DNA of 36,766 nucleotides from Kiritimatiellia bacterium (lineage in GTDB: Bacteria; Verrucomicrobiota; Kiritimatiellia; RFP12; UBA1067). The DNA is taken from positions 1 to 36,766 of the forward strand of contig JAFSTA010000034.1 in NCBI GenBank assembly GCA_017450695.1, given 5' to 3'. Made by a program: the position numbers and the translations under genes. The notes under the pieces were generated by a model. That model was not told where the DNA came from. It did not search any database and saw nothing but the letters and a program-made list of their open reading frames with translations. This document shows positions 22,484 through 30,098 of the stretch, in pieces. How positions within the stretch are numbered: position 1 is the stretch's first letter; each line of letters opens with the position of its first letter.

Positions 22484-22618
22484 GCCACTTCGTGGCTAAG
22501 TGTTCCTGGCGGAACTAAGTGCCCTTCGGGCTAAGTGCCGGTTCGCGGCCAAGTCAACTTAGGGGAGACAGTCCCATTTAGGCCCGTAGGGCCACTTAGG
22601 CGGCGCAGCCGCCACTTA
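22484..22618. repeat. seven-module hairpin array with constant 5-base joiners
   Basis: Consecutive hairpins: GCCAC/GTGGC loop TTC (22484-22496), GTTCC/GGAAC loop TGGC (22502-22515), GCCC/GGGC loop TTC (22521-22531), GCCG/CGGC loop GTTCG (22537-22549), an imperfect GGGGAGACAGTCCC (22562-22575), GGCCC/GGGCC loop GTA (22581-22593) and GGCGGC/GCCGCC loop GCA (22599-22613). Joiners are TAAGT, TAAGT, TAAGT on the left and ATTTA, ACTTA, ACTTA on the right, meeting at AAGTCAACTT (22551-22560), a near-palindromic centre. All stems differ; joiners and loop style are kept. Confidence 0.9.
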
Positions 22619-22662
22619 TCCGCCTCTCGCTTCTCAGCTGCCATGAAGCGTACCTTCCTGGT

Positions 22663-22731
22663 CAAGTCAACTTAGGGGAGACAGTCCCATTTAGGCCCGT
22701 AGGGCCACTTAGGCGGCGCAGCCGCCACTTA
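22663..22731. repeat. identical copy of the right half of the hairpin array
   Basis: From AAGTCAACTTA through the GGGGAGACAGTCCC (22675-22688), GGCCC/GGGCC (22694-22706) and GGCGGC/GCCGCC (22712-22726) modules to ACTTATC. It matches 22551-22620 base for base, 113 bases further on, so it is a recent duplication. Confidence 0.9.
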
Positions 22732-22762
22732 TCTCCTCAGCTTCCCCGCTTCCCCGAAGGCC

Positions 22763-22804
22763 GACGGCGAGTGCGCCGTCGCTACGCAGCTGGCGCGTAG
22801 CGCC
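22763..22804. repeat. GACGGCG hairpin followed by GGCGC-GTA-GCGCC hairpin
   Basis: GACGGCG/CGCCGTC with loop AGTG (22763-22780) and GGCGC/GCGCC with loop GTA (22792-22804), separated by GCTACGCAGCT. The same pair, with other loops, follows arrays at 11634 and precedes the one at 10324. Confidence 0.75.
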
Positions 22805-22807
22805 ACA

Positions 22808-23159
22808 TTCCCGCGCCAGCCAGCGGGTTTTCGTGCATTCCGTGTGTTCCGAGGTTTTCAAAGTGTCCAATAGAGGAATCTAGGGGCAATTTGCATGGGT
22901 GGCATTTTGAACATTTGGGATTTGTGAACAATGATCCCCGTTTGGGTTCTCACGCAGAGCCGCTGAGGTCACAGAGTACGCAGAGAAAGTACCGAAAACC
23001 GAGGCTTTTCAATCCCCCGCACACACAGAAAACGGATTCACCCAAATGGTGAAAGTCTGCTAAATTTCAACGCGCCATGATTGGTTTTCAGATTGTCCAA
23101 CAGAGGATGATGATGTGATAGGCGCACCGTCTGTTTCGTGTGTCCCGCAGCCACCAAAC
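22808..23159. other. gene-free stretch with degraded repeats
   Basis: No coding frame, RNA gene or promoter was found. It contains CTCACGCAGAGCCGCTGAGG and ACGCAGAGAAAG near 22960, similar to the CTCACGCGGAGGCGCGGAGG stretch near 30137, and two similar GTCCAAYAGAGGA words near 22866 and 23096. Confidence 0.5.
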
Positions 23160-23186
23160 AAAAAAGGCGCGGGAAAATCCCGCGCC
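23160..23186 (-). terminator. intrinsic terminator of the coiled-coil/lipoprotein operon
   Basis: On the minus strand GGCGCGGGA/TCCCGCGCC (9 bp, loop of three, 23166-23186) followed by six T (23160-23165), ten bases after the lipoprotein stop. Confidence 0.92.
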
Positions 23187-23196
23187 TGAAACGCAA

Positions 23197-23364
23197 TCAC
23201 TCGTATCGGCCCGACAAGCTATGGGGAAGCGGGGCCGTGCCTTCCCAAGAGGCGGGCGTCGCCCAAGGCAGTTCCGTGTCGTGCACGTTCGTCATGCATC
23301 CCGACAGGAAAAGGCCCGCCAGCACAAGGAAGAGAGACCATGCGATCTTAGAAGAAAACTTCAT
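23197..23364 (-). CDS. small lipoprotein (55 residues)
   Basis: A 55-residue frame starting at ATG 23364 and ending at TGA 23197. Residues 1-22 form a lipoprotein signal (MKFSSKIAWSLFLVLAGLFLSG) with lipobox LSGC and Cys23 as the lipidation site. The mature part is short, rich in Trp, Pro and Leu (ELPWATPASWEG) and ends SLSGRYE. It overlaps the end of the coiled-coil gene by 17 bases, a sign of translational coupling, and a strong terminator lies ten bases after its stop. No family is recognised; it may anchor or partner the upstream membrane coiled-coil protein. Confidence 0.8.
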   Translation of the reverse strand: MKFSSKIAWSLFLVLAGLFLSGCMTNVHDTELPWATPASWEGTAPLPHSLSGRYE

Positions 23365-24478
23365 CGCCCGTCACCACATCGGCGCGATCCCAGTCAGAGA
23401 GGATCTGCGCGACCACGAGGTTCTTGCCCGCGACGGCCTGCGAGAGCTTCGCGTGCGTCACCAAATTGCCGGCGGCGGAGTCGCGGCCGGGACGGAGAAT
23501 CTTCATCTCCAGCATCGGCAGCGGCTTCTCGCGGTTCTCGCCAAGCATCTCGACCATCGCGTCCGGAGAGAACTCGATGATGCAGAACTTGTATTCGTTG
23601 TTGGCGGAGACGATCTTGCCCTTGATGCCGGCTGTGAGCGTGCTGACGGCCGTGGCGGCGGCACCTCCGGGCTGGGAAGCGGGATCCGTCTTACCCTTCA
23701 GCCGCTCCTGCATTTCCTTCAGGGACTTCTGGGCATTGGCCAGTTCCTCCTGAACCTGCATCTTCTCTTCGTTCAGCTTCTCGACCTGATCCTTCTGGTC
23801 ATCCAGTTCCTCCTGCAGGCTCTTCTTCTCCTTGGTGAGGCTGGCGACCTTGACGTTGAGGTCTTCCTTTTCCTTCGTGAGCGTGGCGACCTGCTCCTGC
23901 GTGGATTTCAGTTCCTTCTTCACATTACGCTCGTCGGCCTTCCACTTGTTGACCTCGTTGATCGCGGAGGAGAAGTTCTCACGCATCTTGGCGAGTTCCG
24001 AGCGGGTCTTGTTCAGGTTGCCCTGCTGGACCTTGGCGCGATCCACGATGCGCCCCAGCAGTTCCTGCATGGTGCCCTTGCCGCCGATCACGCGCTTGCC
24101 GTTTTCCCAAACCGGCTCGCCGTTCTCTTCGAGATAATAACGGCCCAGCGTCTCGTGAGACTCACGGGAATCGAGGTTGAAGGTCGGCAGGTTCGCCGTC
24201 TCCAGTTTCATCGAATAGTCCTCAAGCACGTTCTGCTTTTCCGGATTCGTGATCTCTCGGTCGGTGACTTCGGAGATGTCCTTGTTCACCTCAGGCGCGG
24301 CCGCGTCCTCGGCGTCCTTCTCCTCGATCGTTTTCGCGAGATTGATGATCTGTTTCTTCAGTTCATCAGTCCGATCGATCAATAGCTCCCTCTTGTCGTG
24401 AAGCTTGTTCGCGAAGAACAACGACACGCCAGAAAGAATCAGAATCACGTAAACAACAATCTGCAACACTTTACCCAT
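23348..24478 (-). CDS. membrane-anchored coiled-coil protein
   Basis: A 376-residue protein with one N-terminal membrane segment (about 5-23, LQIVVYVILILSGVSLFFA). It has a helical first section, a long Lys/Glu-rich coiled coil at about 160-265 (LTKEKEDLNVKVASLTKEK and similar heptads) and a globular C-terminal domain from about 285 (GIKGKIVSANNEYKFCIIEFSPDAM...) that looks like a small beta-barrel. No enzyme motif is seen. The architecture suggests an envelope-spanning scaffold or tether. GAGGTGG lies just before ATG 24478. It is divergent from pyrH and co-transcribed with the small lipoprotein. No family name can be assigned with confidence. Confidence 0.75.
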   Translation of the reverse strand: MGKVLQIVVYVILILSGVSLFFANKLHDKRELLIDRTDELKKQIINLAKTIEEKDAEDAAAPEVNKDISEVTDREITNPEKQNVLEDYSMKLETANLPTFNLDSRESHETLGRYYLEENGEPVWENGKRVIGGKGTMQELLGRIVDRAKVQQGNLNKTRSELAKMRENFSSAINEVNKWKADERNVKKELKSTQEQVATLTKEKEDLNVKVASLTKEKKSLQEELDDQKDQVEKLNEEKMQVQEELANAQKSLKEMQERLKGKTDPASQPGGAAATAVSTLTAGIKGKIVSANNEYKFCIIEFSPDAMVEMLGENREKPLPMLEMKILRPGRDSAAGNLVTHAKLSQAVAGKNLVVAQILSDWDRADVVTGDEVFF

Positions 24479-24596
24479 ACAACCACCTCAAGAGTCTGTT
24501 CCTTGAATGAATCACCTACGCTTGGTAACGTATGTGGAAACCATTAAAGCAAAAAGAACCGCTTTTGCCAAGTCAGAAATTTCTAAAAAAATCGTA

Positions 24597-24625
24597 TTTA
24601 CCTAACCTTGATTTTTCGGTACACT
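24597..24625 (+). promoter_or_regulatory. candidate promoter of pyrH-frr
   Basis: TTTACC (24597-24602), a 17-base spacer and TACACT (24620-24625), 37 bases before the TTG start. The divergent gap 24479-24662 has no hairpin array. Confidence 0.5.
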
Positions 24626-24662
24626 ATGGGTATCGTTTGAACGCAAGGAAGGGAAGTTTGTT

Positions 24663-25388
24663 TTGGACAAACCCGTCAAGTATCATCGTATCCTCCTGAA
24701 ACTGAGCGGAGAGGTGCTGGGAAACCGGAATACGGGCGAATGCATCGACCCGAACGCGCTCGCGTCGATGGCGCAGCGCGTCCGCCGGATCGCCTCGCTG
24801 GGCGTGCAGATCGGAATCGTGCTCGGCGGCGGAAACATTTTCCGCGGGTTGAAGGGCGAGTCGAAGGGCGTTCAGCGTACGACTGGCGACAACATGGGAA
24901 TGCTGGCGACGATCATCAACGGACTGGCGATGCAGAACGCGCTGGAGCAACTCGGGCTGCAGACACGCCTTCAGACCGCGATCGAAATGAACCGGGTCGC
25001 CGAGCCGTTTATCCAGCGCAAGGCCGTGCGCCACCTCGAAAAGGGGCGCGTCGTGATTTTCGCCGGCGGAACCGGCAATCCGTTTTTCAGCACCGACTCT
25101 GCCGCCGCGCTGCGCGCGAGCGAGATCGGCGCGGAAGTGTTGCTCAAGGCGACCAAGGTGGACGGTATCTATACCGCCGACCCGAAGGTGGATCCCCACG
25201 CGACGCGCTACGACCGCGTCTCGTACGAGGATGCGCTGAACCAGCGGCTGAAGGTGATGGACTCAGCCGCGTTCGCGTTGTGCATGGACAACCAGATTCC
25301 CATCGTGGTGTTTGACTTTTACGATGAAGACGCCCTGGAGCGCATCGTGTGCGGCGAGACCGTCGGCACGCTGGTCTCCGGACGCTAA
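24663..25388 (+). CDS. pyrH: UMP kinase
   Basis: A 241-residue UMP kinase that converts UMP to UDP with ATP in pyrimidine nucleotide synthesis; cytosolic hexamer in the family. KLSGEVLG, GGGNIFRG, GDNMGMLAT, TGNPFFSTDSAAALRA and KVDGIYTADPK are the conserved blocks. The start is the TTG at 24663 preceded by AAGGAAGGGAAG; no ATG would keep the N-terminal KLSGE strand. frr follows after 23 bases, a widely conserved pairing. Confidence 0.96.
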   Translation: MDKPVKYHRILLKLSGEVLGNRNTGECIDPNALASMAQRVRRIASLGVQIGIVLGGGNIFRGLKGESKGVQRTTGDNMGMLATIINGLAMQNALEQLGLQTRLQTAIEMNRVAEPFIQRKAVRHLEKGRVVIFAGGTGNPFFSTDSAAALRASEIGAEVLLKATKVDGIYTADPKVDPHATRYDRVSYEDALNQRLKVMDSAAFALCMDNQIPIVVFDFYDEDALERIVCGETVGTLVSGR

Positions 25389-25411
25389 CAAACGAAAGAA
25401 GAGGTAGGAGT

Positions 25412-25972
25412 ATGGCTTTATCTGATGTGATGGATGATGCGGTTCTGAAGATGGAGAACTCGATCGAAGTGCTGAAGGGGCAGTTTGCGGGACTCCGCAC
25501 CGGCAAGGCTTCGCCCGCGCTGGTCGATGGCGTCCAGGCGATGTACTACGGCGTCCCTACGCGCCTGCGCGACATCGCGAACATTTCCACGCCGGAACCC
25601 CGGTTGATCGTGATCGCCCCCTTCGACCCGACCGCGCTGGGAGATATCGAGAAGGCGATCCTCGCGGCCAACCTGGGTGTCACCCCGCGCAACGACGGAC
25701 GCGTGATCCGTATCCCGATCCCCGAACTGAACGAAGAGCGCCGCAAGGAGATCGTCAAGGTCGCCAAGCGCCAGTCGGAAGATTCGAAGGTCGCCATCCG
25801 CAACGTCCGCCGTGAGGCGAACGACGCCGTGAAGGCGCTCCAGAAGAATAGCGAGATCACGGAAGACGAGCGGGATAGCGGACTGGAGAAGATCCAGAAG
25901 CTGACCGACGAGTATGTCGGCAAGATCGACGCCATGCTGAAGGCGAAAGAAGCCGAAGTGATGGCCGTGTAG
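25412..25972 (+). CDS. frr: ribosome recycling factor
   Basis: A 186-residue RRF, normal length, which splits post-termination ribosomes together with EF-G. LRTGKASPALVDGVQAMYYGVPTRL and NDGRVIRIPIPELNEERRKEIVK are family hallmarks. It has the long helical arms expected of the tRNA-like shape. ATG 25412 follows TAGGAG. It is in the pyrH operon, and the Pro/Ala-rich gene starts 34 bases later. Confidence 0.97.
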   Translation: MALSDVMDDAVLKMENSIEVLKGQFAGLRTGKASPALVDGVQAMYYGVPTRLRDIANISTPEPRLIVIAPFDPTALGDIEKAILAANLGVTPRNDGRVIRIPIPELNEERRKEIVKVAKRQSEDSKVAIRNVRREANDAVKALQKNSEITEDERDSGLEKIQKLTDEYVGKIDAMLKAKEAEVMAV

Positions 25973-26006
25973 CAGGATTGTAGCAGTATCGAAAGGTGGT
26001 AGTTGT

Positions 26007-27074
26007 ATGGCAGATGATCCGAACACCCCCGGAAGCGTTCCTCCGAAAGTTTCCCCGATTCAGCCGGCCACGCCCGGTGCGCCCCGTCCCATTACGGTGC
26101 GCCTGAAGAAGCCGGTGATCACCCCGGCGGCGCCCGCGCCCGCAGCCGATCCCGCCACGGCGGCGACAATCGCCCCGGCGGAGGCCGCGACGGCTGCGAC
26201 GATTGCGCCCGCCCCCTCGGCTGCGCCGTCGCCGATTTCGCCGATCACGCCGGCCGCCCCCGCGGCGCCTGCAGCCGGTGGCCTGCACGCGATCACGATT
26301 CCCAAGGCGAAGCCTGTCATGCCGGGCGGGATGCCGTCCGCGTCCCCGATTCGCCCGGCTGCGGCACCCGCAGCCCCGGCCTCTGCGGCGCCGTCGCCGA
26401 TTGCTCCGGCCGCCGCGCCGGGCTCGCCCGCGCCGCTGAAACCGATCGCGGTCAAACCCGCCCTCTCCCAGCCGCCGGTTCCGGGATCCAACCCGCTGCC
26501 GAGCGGGCCGAAGCCGCCTTCCGAAGCGCAGGTGCAGGCCGCGAAGTCGAAGACCTCGCGTATCTCGCTCGATTCCGCGATCGGCGTCGCGCCGGTCGGG
26601 AACGAACCGGCGAAGACGATCCGCCTGAAGCGTCCGTCGGCTCTCGGTACGCCTCCCGCCCCCGCCCCTGTCGCCGACAAGTCCAAGACGGCGGCGATCC
26701 GCCAGACCTCCCGCATTCCGGATTCGGCGATTCCAAGCGCGGAAGCGACGACAACCCAGAAGAAGACGCTGAAGATCAAGCGTCCCGGTACCATGACGCC
26801 TCTGGCCTCTCCCGGTGCGGACGAGAGCGCGGAGCCGAAAGCCGATGCGAACGAGGGAGATTTCACGAACCTGAAGCCGCTCGATTTCGGCGCACCCGCG
26901 CGGAGCGGTTCTCCCGTCGCAACGGCGATCGCGCTGACGGCCGGGGCGATCGCGGTGCTGATCGTGTTGGGCCTCACCTTCTGTCTCGGTTCCCAGGCGA
27001 TGGGACCGGACGCAGGGCCGAACGCGCTCGCCTCCGTCAAGGGGCCGATCCTTCCGTGGACCTCCTCGAAGTAA
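26007..27074 (+). CDS. Pro/Ala-rich protein with C-terminal membrane segment
   Basis: A 355-residue low-complexity protein, mostly Ala, Pro, Ser and Thr, with a single hydrophobic segment near the C-terminus (about 312-336, VATAIALTAGAIAVLIVLGLTF). Short motifs recur through the chain: ITVRLKKP, TIRLKRP and LKIKRP, and two copies of a TSRI...DSAI block, each followed by a KT(I/L)(R/K)(L/I)KRP block. It is probably an unstructured cytoplasmic tail with short binding motifs, tethered to the membrane. AGGTGG precedes ATG 26007. It is downstream of frr and followed by a clear terminator. Function unknown. Confidence 0.7.
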   Translation: MADDPNTPGSVPPKVSPIQPATPGAPRPITVRLKKPVITPAAPAPAADPATAATIAPAEAATAATIAPAPSAAPSPISPITPAAPAAPAAGGLHAITIPKAKPVMPGGMPSASPIRPAAAPAAPASAAPSPIAPAAAPGSPAPLKPIAVKPALSQPPVPGSNPLPSGPKPPSEAQVQAAKSKTSRISLDSAIGVAPVGNEPAKTIRLKRPSALGTPPAPAPVADKSKTAAIRQTSRIPDSAIPSAEATTTQKKTLKIKRPGTMTPLASPGADESAEPKADANEGDFTNLKPLDFGAPARSGSPVATAIALTAGAIAVLIVLGLTFCLGSQAMGPDAGPNALASVKGPILPWTSSK

Positions 27075-27101
27075 CGCGGAACGGAACAGAAAAACAAGAA
27101 A

Positions 27102-27136
27102 CGGATCGGGCGACAGCCCGATCCGCTTTGTTTTTT
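27102..27136 (+). terminator. intrinsic terminator after the pyrH-frr operon
   Basis: A 10-bp perfect stem CGGATCGGGC/GCCCGATCCG with loop GACA (27102-27125), then CTTTG and six T. Confidence 0.93.
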
Positions 27137-27237
27137 GGAACTTACCGAGAAGTTGGCTGGATTGGCGGGTAGGTGTTTGTTAGCGGGTTGGCTAGAGGTT
27201 CTAGGATTTCTAGTCATTCTAGTCAGCAAACGCTTGC

Positions 27238-27266
27238 TTGACTTTCCCGGTGGCTTTTCTTAAATT
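27238..27266 (+). promoter_or_regulatory. promoter of the effector/chaperone pair
   Basis: TTGACT (27238-27243), a 17-base spacer and TAAATT (27261-27266). It implies a 5' leader of about 90 bases before ATG 27363. Just upstream (27193-27223) CTAG occurs four times. Confidence 0.65.
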
Positions 27267-27362
27267 AGAGACGATTTTTGTGTTGGCGTGTAACTGTTTG
27301 CCTGTTGGCGTGTACTCACGATAAACGAGGCATATTCCACAGCACGGAAACGAGGAGAGAGT

Positions 27363-29474
27363 ATGGCACTGACAGTCACCGGCATTCGCAATTACATTCA
27401 GAATTCCACGGGGGATGAACGGCTTGTGGTCGATAGCCAGGGGGGAATCGCAACCGTCAACAAGCTGCAGCGGCTCAAGAGTTTCTTCAACATCGGGGCC
27501 GCGCGTCAGCAGAACGGACTTACTCTAGATGCCATCCACAAAGCCATCGCCAACGATCCGAGGTATTTTGCGCCGGAAGTCCAGGCGAGGGCGGCGCAGC
27601 TGTTAAGCCAGATCCGGACGGACCGCGCGATCGGGATTGCGGATATCAGTTCGGTGATCGCCGCGCTCGACAACATGACAACCCCGGGACAGCAGCTGCT
27701 GAGCGCCCAGAACATGGTCACCGCCCGGCTCGCGGCGGACGGCGTACCGGACTTCGCGAGGGACTGCGAGACCGCCTATCTGAAGCTCGCCGCGAAGACC
27801 GTTTGCCCGGCTATGTCGGCGGGCGGTTATACCAACCTCGACATCACGGGCGGACTGCGCGCTTTCAACCAGCGCATGTGTACGCTCTTCGGCTCGTTCG
27901 GCGGCGATCCCGACGGCATCGCGCTGCTGGCCGCCTGCATCTCGAAAGGCAGGCTTAACGCGGCGGACAGAAGCCTGACCACCGACGCGACCAAGATCAA
28001 CAGAATCCTCACCGGCATCCAGGCGAATCTCGCCGAACTCCATACGATCAAGGTGCAATACGGAAGGGATGCGAAGGACTCAGTAGTCGCCTTCCTGAAG
28101 TCCTACGGAAAGCCCATGCCGCCGACGGCGAACGACCCTGCGCCGCTGACGCGGATCGCCGAGGCGCGCCGCAATCTGGTGGTGCCGCCGGAACTCTCCG
28201 CACTGAGTGCCGACTCTTCGGCATCCGACATCCATGCCGCGGTCATGTCTCTGTGCAGGTCCGTGGCAAGCGTGAGGACGGGGATCGTCGTCGATATCGA
28301 AGACGAGAGCGAAGTCCCGAAGTTCTTCGCGAGCTGTGCGCTGGAGGGAATGACCCCGGCGCAGAAACGGGGACTTCTCGAGGCGCTGGAGTCAGAGGGC
28401 GGTCGGCATCTCCAGAGCCTGTACGAGCTGAACATGTCTTCGGATCAGACGGCGCATCTGGCGGACACGATCCTGCACGAGATGGTGCCGCAGATTCGCA
28501 CCTCCCTCGGACTGCCCGACGCGCAAAGGCCCATCGTGCTGCCAATGGACGTGGATGTGACGAAACTTTCACCCGGCATCCTCGCGCGCTTCAATCCTTA
28601 TCCGGTGCCGACGTCCATGATCACGGGGAATGCCGCAGGTCCCGTCAAGGCCCTTCTGGACCGGATTGAGAAGAGCGGCACCTCGCAAGCGCAGTTCGAT
28701 GCGTTGCAGCAGAACTGCCACGCCATGTTCGTGACCAACATCACTTCACAGATCGCGGACAGCCTCTTTGCCGTGACGCGCGACGAGGACGGCCGGATCC
28801 TTTCGCGCACCTTCGACCCGAACCAGGATGGAACCCAGTTCGACCGCGATCTCGTGCGCGGATACCATATCTTCCTGCCGGGCAACGACCTGATTCCGGA
28901 CGACATCCATGTTGCGCGCGACAAGTTCGTGCAGTTCATCACCGATAACCCACAGGCGACATTTGCCACGGCGGATGACGCGACCAAGGTGAAGGCACAC
29001 ATCCTGATGACATGCTTGAACCAGTCCGTTTCCGGTATCGCGATGACCGCTCTCGGCGAATACCTCAACGACAACCCGGCGGAGTCCTACTCGAAAATCT
29101 CGATGGTATCGAACACGGAGCTTCCCCGTAACGAAGCCTTCCACCTTTCCAAGGATCCGAACGGAGACATCGTGCTCCATGCCCGTTCGCGCCGCCCCGT
29201 CAAGGCACTGACCATCGTCGGGGACAGCCAGCTCTATATGCTGGGGAGGGAAAGCTATGACGAATATGAGGTGGAAATCAAGTTCCCCGCCGACAATCTC
29301 GACATGCTGGCCCATGCCGACTGGCAAACTTACAACCACGCCCCCGTCGATACCGCCGAACACGATTACAGCCGGATGGATCGCCATCTGCAGTCCGCAG
29401 CCGCCGTCCCCGATGCGTTCAAGTTCACCGGCACGGTTTCGATGGCCGCGCACCTGCACCACGTGGAAGCGTGA
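27363..29474 (+). CDS. unknown 703-residue protein, probable type III secretion effector
   Basis: A 703-residue soluble protein without signal peptide or membrane segment. The N-terminus is rich in Thr, Asn, Ser and Gln (MALTVTGIRNYIQNSTGDE), as in type III export signals. Residues 25-115 and most of the central part are predicted helical; the last 120 residues look beta-rich (DIVLHARSRRPVKALTIVG, YEVEIKFP). No enzyme motif is recognised. The main functional clue is the next gene, a CesT-like chaperone of the kind usually encoded beside its cargo. GAGGAG lies seven bases before ATG 27363 and a promoter is placed upstream. Calling it an effector is inference from context. It could also be a structural or translocator-type substrate. 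Confidence 0.55.
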   Translation: MALTVTGIRNYIQNSTGDERLVVDSQGGIATVNKLQRLKSFFNIGAARQQNGLTLDAIHKAIANDPRYFAPEVQARAAQLLSQIRTDRAIGIADISSVIAALDNMTTPGQQLLSAQNMVTARLAADGVPDFARDCETAYLKLAAKTVCPAMSAGGYTNLDITGGLRAFNQRMCTLFGSFGGDPDGIALLAACISKGRLNAADRSLTTDATKINRILTGIQANLAELHTIKVQYGRDAKDSVVAFLKSYGKPMPPTANDPAPLTRIAEARRNLVVPPELSALSADSSASDIHAAVMSLCRSVASVRTGIVVDIEDESEVPKFFASCALEGMTPAQKRGLLEALESEGGRHLQSLYELNMSSDQTAHLADTILHEMVPQIRTSLGLPDAQRPIVLPMDVDVTKLSPGILARFNPYPVPTSMITGNAAGPVKALLDRIEKSGTSQAQFDALQQNCHAMFVTNITSQIADSLFAVTRDEDGRILSRTFDPNQDGTQFDRDLVRGYHIFLPGNDLIPDDIHVARDKFVQFITDNPQATFATADDATKVKAHILMTCLNQSVSGIAMTALGEYLNDNPAESYSKISMVSNTELPRNEAFHLSKDPNGDIVLHARSRRPVKALTIVGDSQLYMLGRESYDEYEVEIKFPADNLDMLAHADWQTYNHAPVDTAEHDYSRMDRHLQSAAAVPDAFKFTGTVSMAAHLHHVEA

Positions 29475-29555
29475 TACGCTTGGGTCCCGCACAACCGCAG
29501 GGCGCCGCGATGACGATCCGCGGTACGCAACGGAAAAGAACAGAAAGGATGGAAC

Positions 29556-30005
29556 ATGACAACATACGAAAAACTCATTGCGGAACTGGGGGAAGGACTC
29601 GGTATCGATCTTTCGCCCGACAGCGCGGGATTCGCGGAAATCGTTGCGGAGGATCGGGTCTTGACGATGCGAGCCGATGAGACAGGGGAGAACGAGATCA
29701 TGGCCTTTACGGCCATCGCCACCGCACCCGAAGAAGGGTTCTCTGCCGAAATGTTGAAGCGCGCGTTAGCGGCCAACCTCTTCGGACGCGAGGTGGTGGG
29801 ACATCATCTCGGAATCTTCGCGGACTCGCTGATCCTTTCGGCAACGTTCCCGCTTGCCAACCTGACGTCCGAGGAATTCGCCGAACGGTTGCTCCTACTT
29901 GCGCGAGTCGCGGGACGGCTCGCCGAATCGCTCGGTACCCCAACACCCACTTCTGAATCCGATACATTCGCATTGTCACTCGGCGGAGATATTCTCCAAG
30001 TGTAA
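29556..30005 (+). CDS. CesT/Tir-type type III secretion chaperone
   Basis: A 149-residue acidic protein matching the CesT family of class I type III chaperones. It starts YEKLIAELGEGLGIDLSPDSAGF, follows with a central beta-sheet, then LKRALAANLFGREVVGHHLGIFADSLILSATFPLANLTSEEFAERL, the family's LLxANLf...gG..L......l.L....pL..l pattern, and a C-terminal helix. Such proteins dimerise in the cytoplasm, hold the N-terminal part of an effector unfolded and deliver it to the secretion ATPase. AAAGGA precedes ATG 29556. The gene lies 81 bases after the 703-residue protein, its probable cargo. No secretion apparatus genes are in the window. Confidence 0.8.
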   Translation: MTTYEKLIAELGEGLGIDLSPDSAGFAEIVAEDRVLTMRADETGENEIMAFTAIATAPEEGFSAEMLKRALAANLFGREVVGHHLGIFADSLILSATFPLANLTSEEFAERLLLLARVAGRLAESLGTPTPTSESDTFALSLGGDILQV

Positions 30006-30078
30006 ACCTAAACTTCGGAGCTATCAGTTCCAAGTAAGGTGGTTGGAGGCGCTACGCGCCAGCTGAGAAGAAAGTGGG

Positions 30079-30098
30079 GGACGCGCCCCGTCGCGTCC
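30079..30098. repeat. GGACGCG hairpin
   Basis: A perfect 7-bp stem GGACGCG/CGCGTCC with loop CCCCGT, the reverse complement form of the family seen at 2344 and 10133, carrying the compensated pair change. It is preceded by GGCGC/GCGCC with loop TAC near 30050. The gap 30006-30443 has no gene. Confidence 0.75.

Noticed and set aside
9645-23160. Insertion sequences or a MITE relic as the source of the dispersed repeats
   Set aside because: No transposase fragment, terminal inverted repeat pair of a single element or target duplication was found; the elements are modular hairpins rather than one unit with fixed ends.
23138-24385. Plus-strand frame of 415 codons
   Set aside because: It is antisense to the coiled-coil gene and crosses its terminator; the Leu-rich product reflects the coiled coil's codon pattern.
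26060-27229. Minus-strand frame opposite the Pro/Ala-rich gene
   Set aside because: It gives a Gly/Ala-rich product caused by composition and crosses the intrinsic terminator at 27102.
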